From NCBI GenBank assembly GCA_947628705.1, contig CANRAZ010000015.1:1-41428 (forward strand): 41,428 bases of DNA, in the 5' to 3' direction. The notes under the pieces are model-generated. The model saw nothing but the letters and a program-made list of their open reading frames with translations, ran no database searches and had not been told where the DNA came from. Every line of letters starts with the position of its first letter. The first letter of the stretch is position 1. Origin of the DNA: an uncultured Lachnospiraceae bacterium (lineage in GTDB: Bacteria > Bacillota > Clostridia > Lachnospirales > Lachnospiraceae). Made by a program: the position numbers and the translations under genes. Below, in pieces: positions 24,610-32,464 of the stretch.

Positions 24610-26166
24610 CTACTTTACCTCCGCTGCAGTATACATATAGATCCTGCTTCCGTTTTTAAGGCTTATATCCGAGTTCCACCTCATGATATCCTCTTGTCTT
24701 ACCCTGTACCTTCTTCCGATATCAAACAGGGTCTCGTTTTCCTTAACATAACAGCACACAATCTGTTTTTTCTTTTTACATTGCGACTCTTCGTAATCCA
24801 CTCTGGTTATATATTCCATATCCTTCATAACGGAAAACAGGCAGTTAATGCTGATTCCTGCTTTAATCTCAAATTCACCGCCTCCGCTCTGTCTCACCTG
24901 CGCATAGTCCATGGCTGCGTATACGCTGCATTTACAGTTTACGTCCTCACCGTATTCGGGAAGCGCAACCGGAATGTGTTCGACAAATTCCAGCTCCTGT
25001 TTAAGAACCTTGATCGGTACATTTTCAGAATTGCTTCTGTAATAGCATACCACCGGTACCGCTCCTGCAATATGTATGCCCTCACCGTCACAGCTTACGT
25101 CCTCTTCAACAACCTCCGCCTCGACATGGAGTATTTCGCCAATGTCCTCCGTTCCCTCCGGCAGGGTGATTCTGTCGTTGATTTTTACGCTGTCCGTCAC
25201 GGGACTAAGCAAAACCGGACAGGTCTGCTTGGATTTTTCAAGGTTCAGCGTACCCTCGGTCGCATAGGCGTCGCGCAGAAGCTCGATTTTATCCTCACAG
25301 TATATTTCCGTATCGCAGAGAATCTCAGCCGTAACCGCAATCATTCTCGCTTCTCCGTCGTCATCATTCCCGATGTCGATATTTACCTTGCCTGCTCGCG
25401 GCTTTATGAAGCACACGCAGGAGGAATCGATTCCCTCGGCAGGGATTTCCCTCTCAAAAGGTATCTCCTGTTCCCACAGTGCATAAGGGTCTTCGCTGTC
25501 CTCCGCCTGATATATGATGAAAAGCGCCAGCTTGCCTTTTAAAACGTAATAATCCTCCTCAAGCTTTGCCTCACATTCCATTAAAGAACAGGTATAATAA
25601 ATTATTTTTGCAATATTCGGATTTCCGTTCATAATCCCGATTTCTTCCTTAACGGTTACCCTGTCAAGACCGGAATAGGCAAGACTGTTCACTGTCTGTT
25701 CCTCGCAGAGACACTCCGCATGTTCTCTGTCGTCAAGATCGCTCACCATCTCATATTCCTTTTCTCCAAAGCAGACAGCATTCAGCATCGCAAGGGCATT
25801 TACGCTTACCTTCCTCGGGTGGATCACGGTCACTCCGACATCCTCAAGGTTCGCGGAGACCCTCCATCTGCCTTCAATGCCGCTGTCAATTCTCATTACC
25901 TCGTCAAAATCGATTTTTCCGCTCAAGCTTGCCAGCTTCTGTTCTTCCTCGGTTACGTAAAGTATGTTAAAGGAAAGGCTGCCCTTTACATATATTTTAT
26001 CGCCGGCCACCCTGTCCTCGTCAATTACTACATTCCCGACGGAAGCGGCTATTTCCGCAATATCCCCCAGCTCCTCAGGCACATTCATATCCCTGTCCAG
26101 CATAATCTGCATATCCTTTGTTCCGGACAGTTCCTTTTTTCTAAGGGTTTTCAAAACAGCTTCCAT
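24610..26166 (-). CDS. sipL: SPOCS (DUF3794) repeats plus LysM protein, SipL-type spore coat protein
   Basis: 518 residues. Three DUF3794/SPOCS-like modules (roughly 1-140, 165-300, 315-450) share segments like VKGSLSFNILYVTEEE, LKGKLALFIIYQAEDS and IAGAVPVVCYYR. A C-terminal LysM (about 470-515) contains ENETLFDIGRRYRVRQEDIM. In Clostridioides difficile this layout belongs to SipL, which binds SpoIVA through its LysM and attaches the coat. No signal peptide is visible, as expected for a mother-cell protein. GGAGG lies 4 bases before the ATG, and a sigma-E-like promoter lies upstream. It is a single-gene unit. Confidence 0.85.
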   Translation of the reverse strand: MEAVLKTLRKKELSGTKDMQIMLDRDMNVPEELGDIAEIAASVGNVVIDEDRVAGDKIYVKGSLSFNILYVTEEEQKLASLSGKIDFDEVMRIDSGIEGRWRVSANLEDVGVTVIHPRKVSVNALAMLNAVCFGEKEYEMVSDLDDREHAECLCEEQTVNSLAYSGLDRVTVKEEIGIMNGNPNIAKIIYYTCSLMECEAKLEEDYYVLKGKLALFIIYQAEDSEDPYALWEQEIPFEREIPAEGIDSSCVCFIKPRAGKVNIDIGNDDDGEARMIAVTAEILCDTEIYCEDKIELLRDAYATEGTLNLEKSKQTCPVLLSPVTDSVKINDRITLPEGTEDIGEILHVEAEVVEEDVSCDGEGIHIAGAVPVVCYYRSNSENVPIKVLKQELEFVEHIPVALPEYGEDVNCKCSVYAAMDYAQVRQSGGGEFEIKAGISINCLFSVMKDMEYITRVDYEESQCKKKKQIVCCYVKENETLFDIGRRYRVRQEDIMRWNSDISLKNGSRIYMYTAAEVK

Positions 26167-26207
26167 TTTTCCTCCTAAAATTTGGTTTACAAGAATTGTC
26201 TGATTGA

Positions 26208-26236
26208 AATATATGCACGGGGCAGGAGGAAAATTC
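26208..26236 (-). promoter_or_regulatory. Candidate sigma-E promoter of sipL
   Basis: Minus strand: GAATTTT, 14 bp, CATATATT, versus the sigma-E consensus KMATATT-N14-CATACAHT, with one mismatch in each box. The predicted start is about 35 bp before the ATG. Confidence 0.5.
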
Positions 26237-26425
26237 TGTTTTACGTCTCTAAATCAAAGTTTTTTGTTCGGTTTTATTTAATAAATATTCATCTGCCGTT
26301 CTTCATCCGCTTTATATCTTCATTATTTTCAGGCTTTACAAAGCAAGTTTTTCCCTGCCGACTGTAATAACCTCTTTTGCTTCCGCATAGATAATATAAA
26401 CTGTCCAAAAAGGCAATGCAATTTA

Positions 26426-26842
26426 ATGAAAAAAATCAATTTAATTTTATTCACCCTCATATGTCTCTGCGCTGTTTCCTTCTGCGGCTGCGGCAAGGAA
26501 AAAGAGTCCCCTAAGGTTAAGGATATAGAATTTACTCTTGTGCCCGATGAGGACTTGCCTGACGCTCTTTCGGCAATTATTAACGACAAAAAGACCGGAG
26601 ACATGATGCTTACCTACGCAACAGACAATGAACTCTATATTGTCAGGGGCTACGGAAGCCGTCCTACCAACGGTTATGATATTCAGGTCAAGGAGTGCTA
26701 CCTCACAGATAAAAACATTGTGTTTACCACCTCGCTTATCGGCCCTGCCGAGGACGAAAACACTACCTCCGTTCCTTCATATCCGTATATTGTGGTAAAA
26801 ACCGAGTATTTGGAGCAGCCCGTAAAGTTCAACACGCTTTAA
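26426..26842 (+). CDS. Small lipoprotein with PrcB-like C-terminal domain
   Basis: 138 residues. A lipoprotein signal sequence ends FCGCGKE, with Cys22 the likely modified residue (Cys20 is the alternative). The C-terminal domain has RGYGSRPTNGYDIQVKECYL, then PSYPYIVVKTEYLEQPVKF, matching the PrcB_C family found with secreted protease complexes in some bacteria and on stand-alone lipoproteins in Firmicutes. It converges on the split subtilase (stops about 100 bp apart), but no functional link is shown. The ribosome binding site is weak: AAAGG 12 bases upstream. Confidence 0.7.
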   Translation: MKKINLILFTLICLCAVSFCGCGKEKESPKVKDIEFTLVPDEDLPDALSAIINDKKTGDMMLTYATDNELYIVRGYGSRPTNGYDIQVKECYLTDKNIVFTTSLIGPAEDENTTSVPSYPYIVVKTEYLEQPVKFNTL

Positions 26843-26850
26843 ACGGTTTT
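26837..26850. repeat. 14-bp direct repeat, copy 1
   Basis: CTTTAAACGGTTTT overlaps the stop codon of the PrcB-like lipoprotein; it is identical to 26903-26916. Confidence 0.55.
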
Positions 26851-26902
26851 AACCTAAGCTCAGAAGACGTTCTGAACGGCTTTAAACTCAATTTAAAAGG
26901 TA

Positions 26903-26934
26903 CTTTAAACGGTTTTGTCAGTAAAAAGCCGTTT
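26903..26934. terminator. Hairpin between converging genes, containing repeat copy 2
   Basis: AAACGG at 26907-26912 pairs with CCGTTT at 26929-26934, extended by TTTT/AAAA, a stem of about 10 bp around one bulge. T-rich on both strands, it probably ends the lipoprotein and subtilase transcripts. Bases 26903-26916 repeat CTTTAAACGGTTTT exactly. Confidence 0.55.
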
Positions 26935-26941
26935 TAGCCTT

Positions 26942-28282
26942 TTACGACACGCTTCCCCAGCCGGTCTGCGGATTCGGATAGCTGAATCTGCCCGGAAGCC
27001 TTTCGGCTTCGCTTATAATAACGGCTTTAAGACGTTCTCCGTAAAGGAACGGGTCTTTCTTTTCAACAATTCCCTCGCTCATCAGAACGGCCGCCCTTGC
27101 GCTGATAAACGGCGCCGCAAAGCTTGTTCCGCTGCTTACCGAGCTTCCTGTCGGCGACACGGTTTCAACGTCCACTCCGGGAGCAACGATATCAGGCTTT
27201 ATGCGTCCGTCCCTGGTGTAACCGTTTCCTGAAAAGGAAGCGAGCGACCGTTTTTCGGCATTAAACGCGCCAACGCTTATAACGCCTGCTGCCGTTGACG
27301 GAATGGTAAGCGTTGTATCAACGGTAGGCTCTGTAAAGCGTGTATCTCCGGAAATGCCTTCGCTTACCGGAAGCCACAAATCCACTCTGCCGTAACGGAT
27401 TTCTTCCGGCTCAAAAACGACCTTCCAGATGCCTGACGGGACTGCGGCGTCAACCCACAGAAGCCTGATTTCTTCATCTATTTCAAACGGTGTCGGGCCG
27501 GCGTAATATATCGCGACCCTGACGCCCTCAAGAACAGCGATGTCAAAGCCGGGCTCAATAACGTGAGCTTCCCCAGCAGGAGAAACCAGGATAATCTCGC
27601 AACTGTCCTGGTAACTCTTCCAGATTTCAAGCGTCAGATCCTGTTCGTTTTGACCCATAAGCATATTGACCTCTGTGCGCCCCTCAATATTTATTTCCTT
27701 GTGATGCGCCTTATCTCCCTCGTTCCCCGTGGCAACGACGATCGAGACCGTGTAGCTCTCCGCAACACTGTCAAGGTAAGTCTCCAGAATTGCCCGTCCG
27801 TCATGCCCTCCGCTGTTATTGCCGTAGCTTAGGTTTATTACACAGGGACGGCCTGCCTCCTGTGCATATTTCACGCAATAATCCACTCCGTACATTATCG
27901 AGGTCGTTTTTGCAAAGCCTGCCTTGTTCCCTCCGGCAAGCTTAACTATTATAAACTCTGCTCCCGGAGCGTTTTCCGCTATTATGCCTGCGACTCTTGT
28001 GCCGTGTCCGTTCACATCTCTGGCAATATTGCTGATTGCTCCCGACGGCCTGCCGTTTACGCTCCCGTTTCCTGCGATTTTTTCAAGCTCCGAGTTAATC
28101 TCTTCACTTCCGTAAATACGTCCAAGCCCGTACCTGTTGCCTGCTGTTTCAGACGAGTACGGCACTGTCTGATCCCACACGGAAAGAATTTTGCTTTCTC
28201 CGTTTGCATTTTTAAAAACATTTCTGTTAAGAGTTATCCCCGAATCGAGGACGGCAGCAATCACGCCGCTTCCATCTGCCAT
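26942..28282 (-). CDS. Csp-like subtilase (S8), catalytic domain; separated from its prodomain
   Basis: 446 residues with an intact triad: Asp13 in IAAVLDSG, His93 in NGHGTRVAG, Ser387 in SSGTSFAAPF, and oxyanion Asn187 in ATGNEGD. KILSVWDQT and YGSEEINSELEK, plus a jelly-roll-like insert (about 195-320), place it with the clostridial Csp proteases that activate the cortex lytic enzyme SleC, and related clostridial S8 peptidases. The normal N-terminal prodomain lies upstream in a separate open frame (28343-28639). The linker AQGRGCPEYIVLSGISGGG is encoded between them but in another frame. AGGTGG lies 7 bases before this ATG, so separate translation is possible. It may also be a pseudogene or contain a sequence error. 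Confidence 0.72.
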   Translation of the reverse strand: MADGSGVIAAVLDSGITLNRNVFKNANGESKILSVWDQTVPYSSETAGNRYGLGRIYGSEEINSELEKIAGNGSVNGRPSGAISNIARDVNGHGTRVAGIIAENAPGAEFIIVKLAGGNKAGFAKTTSIMYGVDYCVKYAQEAGRPCVINLSYGNNSGGHDGRAILETYLDSVAESYTVSIVVATGNEGDKAHHKEINIEGRTEVNMLMGQNEQDLTLEIWKSYQDSCEIILVSPAGEAHVIEPGFDIAVLEGVRVAIYYAGPTPFEIDEEIRLLWVDAAVPSGIWKVVFEPEEIRYGRVDLWLPVSEGISGDTRFTEPTVDTTLTIPSTAAGVISVGAFNAEKRSLASFSGNGYTRDGRIKPDIVAPGVDVETVSPTGSSVSSGTSFAAPFISARAAVLMSEGIVEKKDPFLYGERLKAVIISEAERLPGRFSYPNPQTGWGSVS

Positions 28283-28342
28283 AATCCGCCACCTGAAATT
28301 CCTGATAAAACAATATATTCAGGACAGCCCCGACCCTGTGCC

Positions 28343-28639
28343 TTAATAAAGCCTGTAATACTCTCCCACGGTAAGATAAATTACCTCCGGGCTTAACGCA
28401 AGACTGATAATCTGGCTTCTGTCTGCATAGCCTGCTCCGTAACCTCCGGTAAGCGTAACAATCTGAACGCCCAATTCGTCAGCCAGCGCTTCAATGTCCT
28501 TTGTTTCTCCTGCGTACCTTATGATAATTTCAAATCTGTCCTCTGACATTTCCGACTGCGTCCATCCGTCAGGTAAATTCAACACAAGATTAAGCTCGGC
28601 GCTCGATTTTTCCTCAGCGTCATTTTGAAAATCTTCCAT
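28343..28639 (-). CDS. Prodomain of Csp-like subtilase (separate reading frame)
   Basis: 98 residues from the ATG at 28639. FEIIIRYAGETKDIEALADE, IVTLTGGYGAGYADR and SLALSPEVIYLT follow the prodomain of clostridial Csp/S8 peptidases, which folds the protease and stays bound after cleavage. The frame ends in TAA at 28343, 60 bp before the catalytic ORF, which is in the same frame. The ribosome binding site is weak. TTG and GTG starts further upstream are possible but not supported. Confidence 0.6.
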   Translation of the reverse strand: MEDFQNDAEEKSSAELNLVLNLPDGWTQSEMSEDRFEIIIRYAGETKDIEALADELGVQIVTLTGGYGAGYADRSQIISLALSPEVIYLTVGEYYRLY

Positions 28640-29074
28640 AATCAAAAACCGAATATGCACCTTGCCGCAACGGCGGCTCCGTGCAGCCTTCAAGCTTATT
28701 TTTTTATATTATTCGGATTATGCTGCATCTGACATAACAAAATATCTTAAAACACGCAAGCCGTTAGTTATAAAATATGGCATTATATCTATTTCAAGCC
28801 TGATTTTTTTGGTTTCAACATTTGTATACTTTATCAATAAAAAATCCCATACATTTTTTATATAAATCAACCGGCTTACGTGTTTTAAAACATCTTATTA
28901 AGCTTATAAAAAAACGTAAATCAGAGACCTATAAAAGCTGTTTTTTACATGCCTTTGTAAATCATGTAATCTTGTACATATGTATATTTACCATAAAAAT
29001 TTTTATTTTTCAAGATTTAAATCACTAACTGCAATTTTAACGTCTCAAACAACAGGTTTCTTGGAACAGCAGGT
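28640..29074. other. AT-rich divergent intergenic region
   Basis: About 435 bp between the subtilase prodomain and the two-component promoter. Several short open frames occur, but none has a ribosome binding site or recognisable product; no AgrD-like peptide was found. CAGGTTT occurs at 29053 and 29070, next to the promoter. Confidence 0.45.
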
Positions 29075-29103
29075 TTGACAACTTAATACTAATATCCTAT
29101 AAT
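29075..29103 (+). promoter_or_regulatory. Perfect sigma-A promoter of the LytTR two-component operon
   Basis: TTGACA (29075-29080), 17 bp, TATAAT (29098-29103): consensus at every position. CAGGTTT direct repeats 17 bp apart (29053-29059 and 29070-29076) abut or overlap the -35 and may be a binding site. Confidence 0.88.
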
Positions 29104-29138
29104 CGAATAGAATCAAGCAAAAAGGGGTAACAACGACA

Positions 29139-29849
29139 ATGATCAATGCATTGGTTGTAGAAGATGATCTTGTACAGAGAACTGAAGTAATATCAATTCT
29201 TCAAAATGCTTTTCCTGAAATAAGATTTTACGCTGCTTCAGATTTTTCTGACGCCCTAAAGCTTTTACAGGAAATTTCATTTCGTTTTTTTCTGCTTGAT
29301 ATTAATTTGGGCGGCGAACAGGACGGAATCCAGCTGGGAATCCGTATTAAGGAGCAGGAATTCTACGCCTCCTCGCCAATCATCTACATCACAGCTGTTA
29401 CAAGCCGTATGGCGGATGCCATAAATAAGGTCCACTGCTACGGCTATATCACTAAGCCCTATAACCCTGACGAGCTTGTTTCTACAGTAAAATGCCTGCT
29501 TAGCCTTCCTGCATTTGCTCCCGACGGACTCAGACTCCAGAGCATTAACGGCATTTACTACAGGGTTCGGTATGACGATATATACTATTTTGAATCCAAC
29601 GGCCACGTTCTGAAATGCCACACTTCCCACGGCAAGTACAGCACACGGAACTATTCAATTAAAGACCTTGTTAAAGTCCTGCCCGAAGCCTTTATTCAGT
29701 GCCACAGGAGCTACGTCGTAAACATTGGACATATAACAGGCTACGACCGTACAAAATTCACAGTTAAAATTGCTGAACCTCCAAACGCCTCCGTACCGGT
29801 AGGCCGCGTCTACAAAAAAATTCTGGAAGAAAGGCTAGAAATAAAATGA
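29139..29849 (+). CDS. LytTR-family response regulator
   Basis: 236 residues. The receiver domain (1-120) has the acidic pocket Glu8-Asp9-Asp10, phosphoacceptor Asp54 in FFLLDINLGG, Thr85 and Lys106 in YITKPY. The LytTR DNA-binding domain (about 130-232) shows YYFESNGHVLKCHTSHGKYS and FIQCHRSYVVNIGHI. Relatives (AgrA, LytR, VirR) control quorum sensing, bacteriocins or cell-wall functions. AAGGGG lies 11 bases before ATG. It overlaps the kinase gene by 4 bp, so the pair is translationally coupled. Confidence 0.92.
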   Translation: MINALVVEDDLVQRTEVISILQNAFPEIRFYAASDFSDALKLLQEISFRFFLLDINLGGEQDGIQLGIRIKEQEFYASSPIIYITAVTSRMADAINKVHCYGYITKPYNPDELVSTVKCLLSLPAFAPDGLRLQSINGIYYRVRYDDIYYFESNGHVLKCHTSHGKYSTRNYSIKDLVKVLPEAFIQCHRSYVVNIGHITGYDRTKFTVKIAEPPNASVPVGRVYKKILEERLEIK

Positions 29850-31123
29850 ACTCCGTTTGCTTATCCGTGTTTTCATCATTCTTAGAGTTCTTTTTTGCTT
29901 ATATCCTTTCATGCGCTTATCTGAAAACAAGTCTAAAAAAGTATAAAAATTGCGGATTATGTCTGCTCGTCCTGACCTTACTGCCTGTTTTAGCAGGCAG
30001 GGTCATTTCTTATACGAATTATTTGTGGTTTATTGATGCGTTTATAATTTTTCTCTATATTTTCTTTGTCTTCCGTATTCCCGTTCAGGAGGCTCTGCTG
30101 CTTTTTTCCGCGGTTTATGCGGCATATCTTTTATTTCATCTTTTTGCCGCAATATGCTCCATAATCCTGCCTGTCAGGCTGTCCCCCGGCCTTGTATTTG
30201 TTTTTGCGAATATTTTTGCGTTTGCAGCAAGCATTTTTTCCTACTTTTTCTTACCCTTGCACAAGGTCTTTTCATTTATTGTAAAAAAGAAACAGTACCT
30301 GCAGCTTTTATTCATTAATCTGTTTTTCATCTTCCTGCTTACGGATTTATACTATAAGATATATGAGGAACAGCTCTTTAAATTTCTTTTTATGCTCATC
30401 GCCGTCCTTACAATGCTTCTTCTCGTCAATCTGGAAATCGGAATCAGCCGAGTCCGCCTGATTCAACAGGAAAGAGAATTAAAGGCTTACGAGGAATACA
30501 TACCGATTATCGAGGATCTTATTGACCATGTCCGCGGACGGCAGCACGATTTCAACAACCAGTGCATAGCCCTGCAAATGCTTCCGGAGATTTATAAGGA
30601 CTATGATTCTCTGGTAAATGCAATGGCTGATTATCATAAATATATCACAGACAACATGCATGATTATGTGCTTTTAAAACTAAATCTGAAGCTTGTGGCA
30701 GGCTTCCTGTTTCAGAAGACCCAGTATGCCTTAAAAGCGGACAAAATCCTTTACGTAGATATTATTAACCCTCTGCTGAAATCCACGGTTCCCGAATATG
30801 AGCTGATTGACATTTTAGGCGTGCTTGCCGACAATGCAATTGAAGCTACTCCTTTGGGCGCCACAGCCGTACTTACACTGAACAGCTATGAAAACAAAAT
30901 AGAAATCACTACCAGAAATCCAGGGCCTGTCCTCACGGAAAACGTGCGAAAGCTGCTTTTTACAAAAGGATATTCGACAAAATCCGCAATAGGGTGCAAA
31001 AGAGGCTTCGGGCTTTATAATCTTAAACTCCTGGTAGAAAAGCATAACGGCCTCATCACTGTGTATAATGACACGGACAGGAAATCGGGCAAAACATACC
31101 TTTGTTTTGAAATTCTGGTTTAA
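29846..31123 (+). CDS. AgrC-like GHKL sensor histidine kinase
   Basis: 425 residues. Six or so N-terminal transmembrane helices (1-200) resemble AgrC/ComD peptide sensors, followed by a coiled segment. The H-box RQHDFNNQ contains the phosphoacceptor His near residue 230, and the GHKL ATPase has VLADNAIEATP (N-box) and GFGLYNLKLLVEKHNG (G-box). It should phosphorylate the regulator just upstream. No agrB or agrD is near, so the signal is unknown. The ATG overlaps the regulator's TGA as ATGA. Confidence 0.9.
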   Translation: MNSVCLSVFSSFLEFFFAYILSCAYLKTSLKKYKNCGLCLLVLTLLPVLAGRVISYTNYLWFIDAFIIFLYIFFVFRIPVQEALLLFSAVYAAYLLFHLFAAICSIILPVRLSPGLVFVFANIFAFAASIFSYFFLPLHKVFSFIVKKKQYLQLLFINLFFIFLLTDLYYKIYEEQLFKFLFMLIAVLTMLLLVNLEIGISRVRLIQQERELKAYEEYIPIIEDLIDHVRGRQHDFNNQCIALQMLPEIYKDYDSLVNAMADYHKYITDNMHDYVLLKLNLKLVAGFLFQKTQYALKADKILYVDIINPLLKSTVPEYELIDILGVLADNAIEATPLGATAVLTLNSYENKIEITTRNPGPVLTENVRKLLFTKGYSTKSAIGCKRGFGLYNLKLLVEKHNGLITVYNDTDRKSGKTYLCFEILV

Positions 31124-31147
31124 TACGTTACCGTATAATATTTTTTT
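31122..31147 (+). terminator. Weak terminator after the kinase gene
   Basis: ATACG and CGTAT form a 5-bp stem with a 4-base loop, followed by TATAATATTTTTTT. The short stem makes this uncertain; transcription may continue into the next gene. Confidence 0.35.
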
Positions 31148-31213
31148 GTTTTTTCGGCAAAATATCCTTATCGGCGTTTTACGCTCAAATTCGGTTTAAA
31201 AAGAGGAAACGGA

Positions 31214-31837
31214 ATGTCACGGGATATTGCCAAAGTAAATATTACAGATTTTTCCGTTACGGAAAGAAAGCTTCATATTCAAAAAATTATCATTTTATTC
31301 ATCGTTATGTCGGTCATCGGCTACAGTTGGGAAATAGCTGCGTTTTGCCTTTTAACGGATTTTCAGTACCCCCTTGGAGAGCTGATAAAAAACTACCACG
31401 GAGTCCTTCACGGCCCGTGGGTCCCGATTTACGGCTTTGGAGGCCTTGCAATGCTTTCTTTGAAGCCTGCATTCGGAAAGCGTCCCCTGACTTTTTTTGC
31501 AGTTTGCGCTGCAGTCTCCGCTGTCATCGAATACTTTTCGTCATGGGCGCTTGAAAAAATGTTCAATGCACGCTGGTGGGATTACTCGGATTATCCAATG
31601 CAGCTAAACGGAAGGATATGCCTTATAAACTGCTTGCTTTTCGGCATTGCAGGCTGCTTTGCCGCATATCTGCTTGAACCGGTTGTTTCCCGTTTCCTGC
31701 CGAGGATCAGCGGCCGTTTTCTCGACATAATGTGCTTCGCCCTCGCCGTTATTTTTATTATAGATTTCATTGCCTCCATGATCGAGCCCAACATGGGTCT
31801 CGGCGTTATGAGGCTTGAAGGGCAGGACGGAATATGA
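31214..31837 (+). CDS. CmpB/ABC-transporter type IV-like membrane protein (PF06541-type)
   Basis: 207 residues with about five transmembrane helices. Signature pieces are YHGVLHGPWVPIYGFGGLAM, VIEYFSSWALEKMFNARWWD and YSDYPMQLNGRICLINCLLF, which define the PF06541 family (annotated as putative ABC-transporter type IV; role unproven). It starts at ATG with GAGG 7 bases upstream. It lies 90 bp after the kinase and 64 bp before the papain-like gene, all in one direction, so all four may form a unit; the link to the two-component system is inference. Confidence 0.78.
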   Translation: MSRDIAKVNITDFSVTERKLHIQKIIILFIVMSVIGYSWEIAAFCLLTDFQYPLGELIKNYHGVLHGPWVPIYGFGGLAMLSLKPAFGKRPLTFFAVCAAVSAVIEYFSSWALEKMFNARWWDYSDYPMQLNGRICLINCLLFGIAGCFAAYLLEPVVSRFLPRISGRFLDIMCFALAVIFIIDFIASMIEPNMGLGVMRLEGQDGI

Positions 31838-31901
31838 GTGCAAACGTGTTTATTTCCATTATTATAATATCCGGTATTTTGTTTTAGAAACTTGGTGTCG
31901 C

Positions 31902-32396
31902 ATGAAAAAAATAAACGTACTTTTAACAAAATATTCAGACTGGATCTCACAGCTCGTCTACTATATCGGCGGTTTCGGTTATACTCACGCCTCAATTTCG
32001 CTTGAGGAGGATGAAAGCACCTATTACAGCTTCAACTACAAGGGATTCGCGGTAGAAAGCGTTGAGGCGCATCAGCACCGAGGCGTAAAAAGAAGCATAT
32101 GCTATCAGCTCATGGTTTCCGACGATGCCTATGCTTCAATACGCTCCGAGATAGATAGGTTTCTGCTTAACAAGGACAGCTACAGCTACACAAGGCTCGG
32201 TCTGCTTTTCTGCATTTTAAAAATCCCCTTTTACTGGGAGAAGCACTACTTTTGCTCGCAATTTGTAGCCGAACTTCTTACTGACGCAAAGGCAGTTCCC
32301 TTAAAAAAACAGCCCTGCCTTTATCTTCCAAATCATTTTCGTGCCGAAATGGAGAATATGCCGCAGCTTGTACGGGTCATGAGCAATATAGTTTAA
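31902..32396 (+). CDS. Permuted papain-like (YiiX/NlpC-type) cysteine hydrolase
   Basis: 164 residues. A His in FGYTHASISLEEDES and a Cys in HYFCSQFVAELL give the His-first, Cys-later order of permuted NlpC/P60-like enzymes (YiiX/YaeF group), with KGFAVESVEAHQH between. Such proteins hydrolyse amide or ester bonds in lipids or peptides; the substrate is unknown. There is no signal peptide, so a cytoplasmic site is likely. The ATG at 31902 gives MKKINVLLTKYSDW; an open frame extends 29 codons upstream over the previous gene's end but lacks support. The ribosome binding site is weak. Confidence 0.7.
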   Translation: MKKINVLLTKYSDWISQLVYYIGGFGYTHASISLEEDESTYYSFNYKGFAVESVEAHQHRGVKRSICYQLMVSDDAYASIRSEIDRFLLNKDSYSYTRLGLLFCILKIPFYWEKHYFCSQFVAELLTDAKAVPLKKQPCLYLPNHFRAEMENMPQLVRVMSNIV

Positions 32397-32464
32397 ATAT
32401 CGTACATCATGATACGATCCCTGACGCAATACAGATACAGCACATCACGGTGTAATAACGGTTC

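Noticed and set aside
28662-29028. Short plus-strand ORFs as a possible AgrD-like peptide gene
   Set aside because: Basic, AT-driven translations without a leader or a conserved peptide end, and no ribosome binding site.
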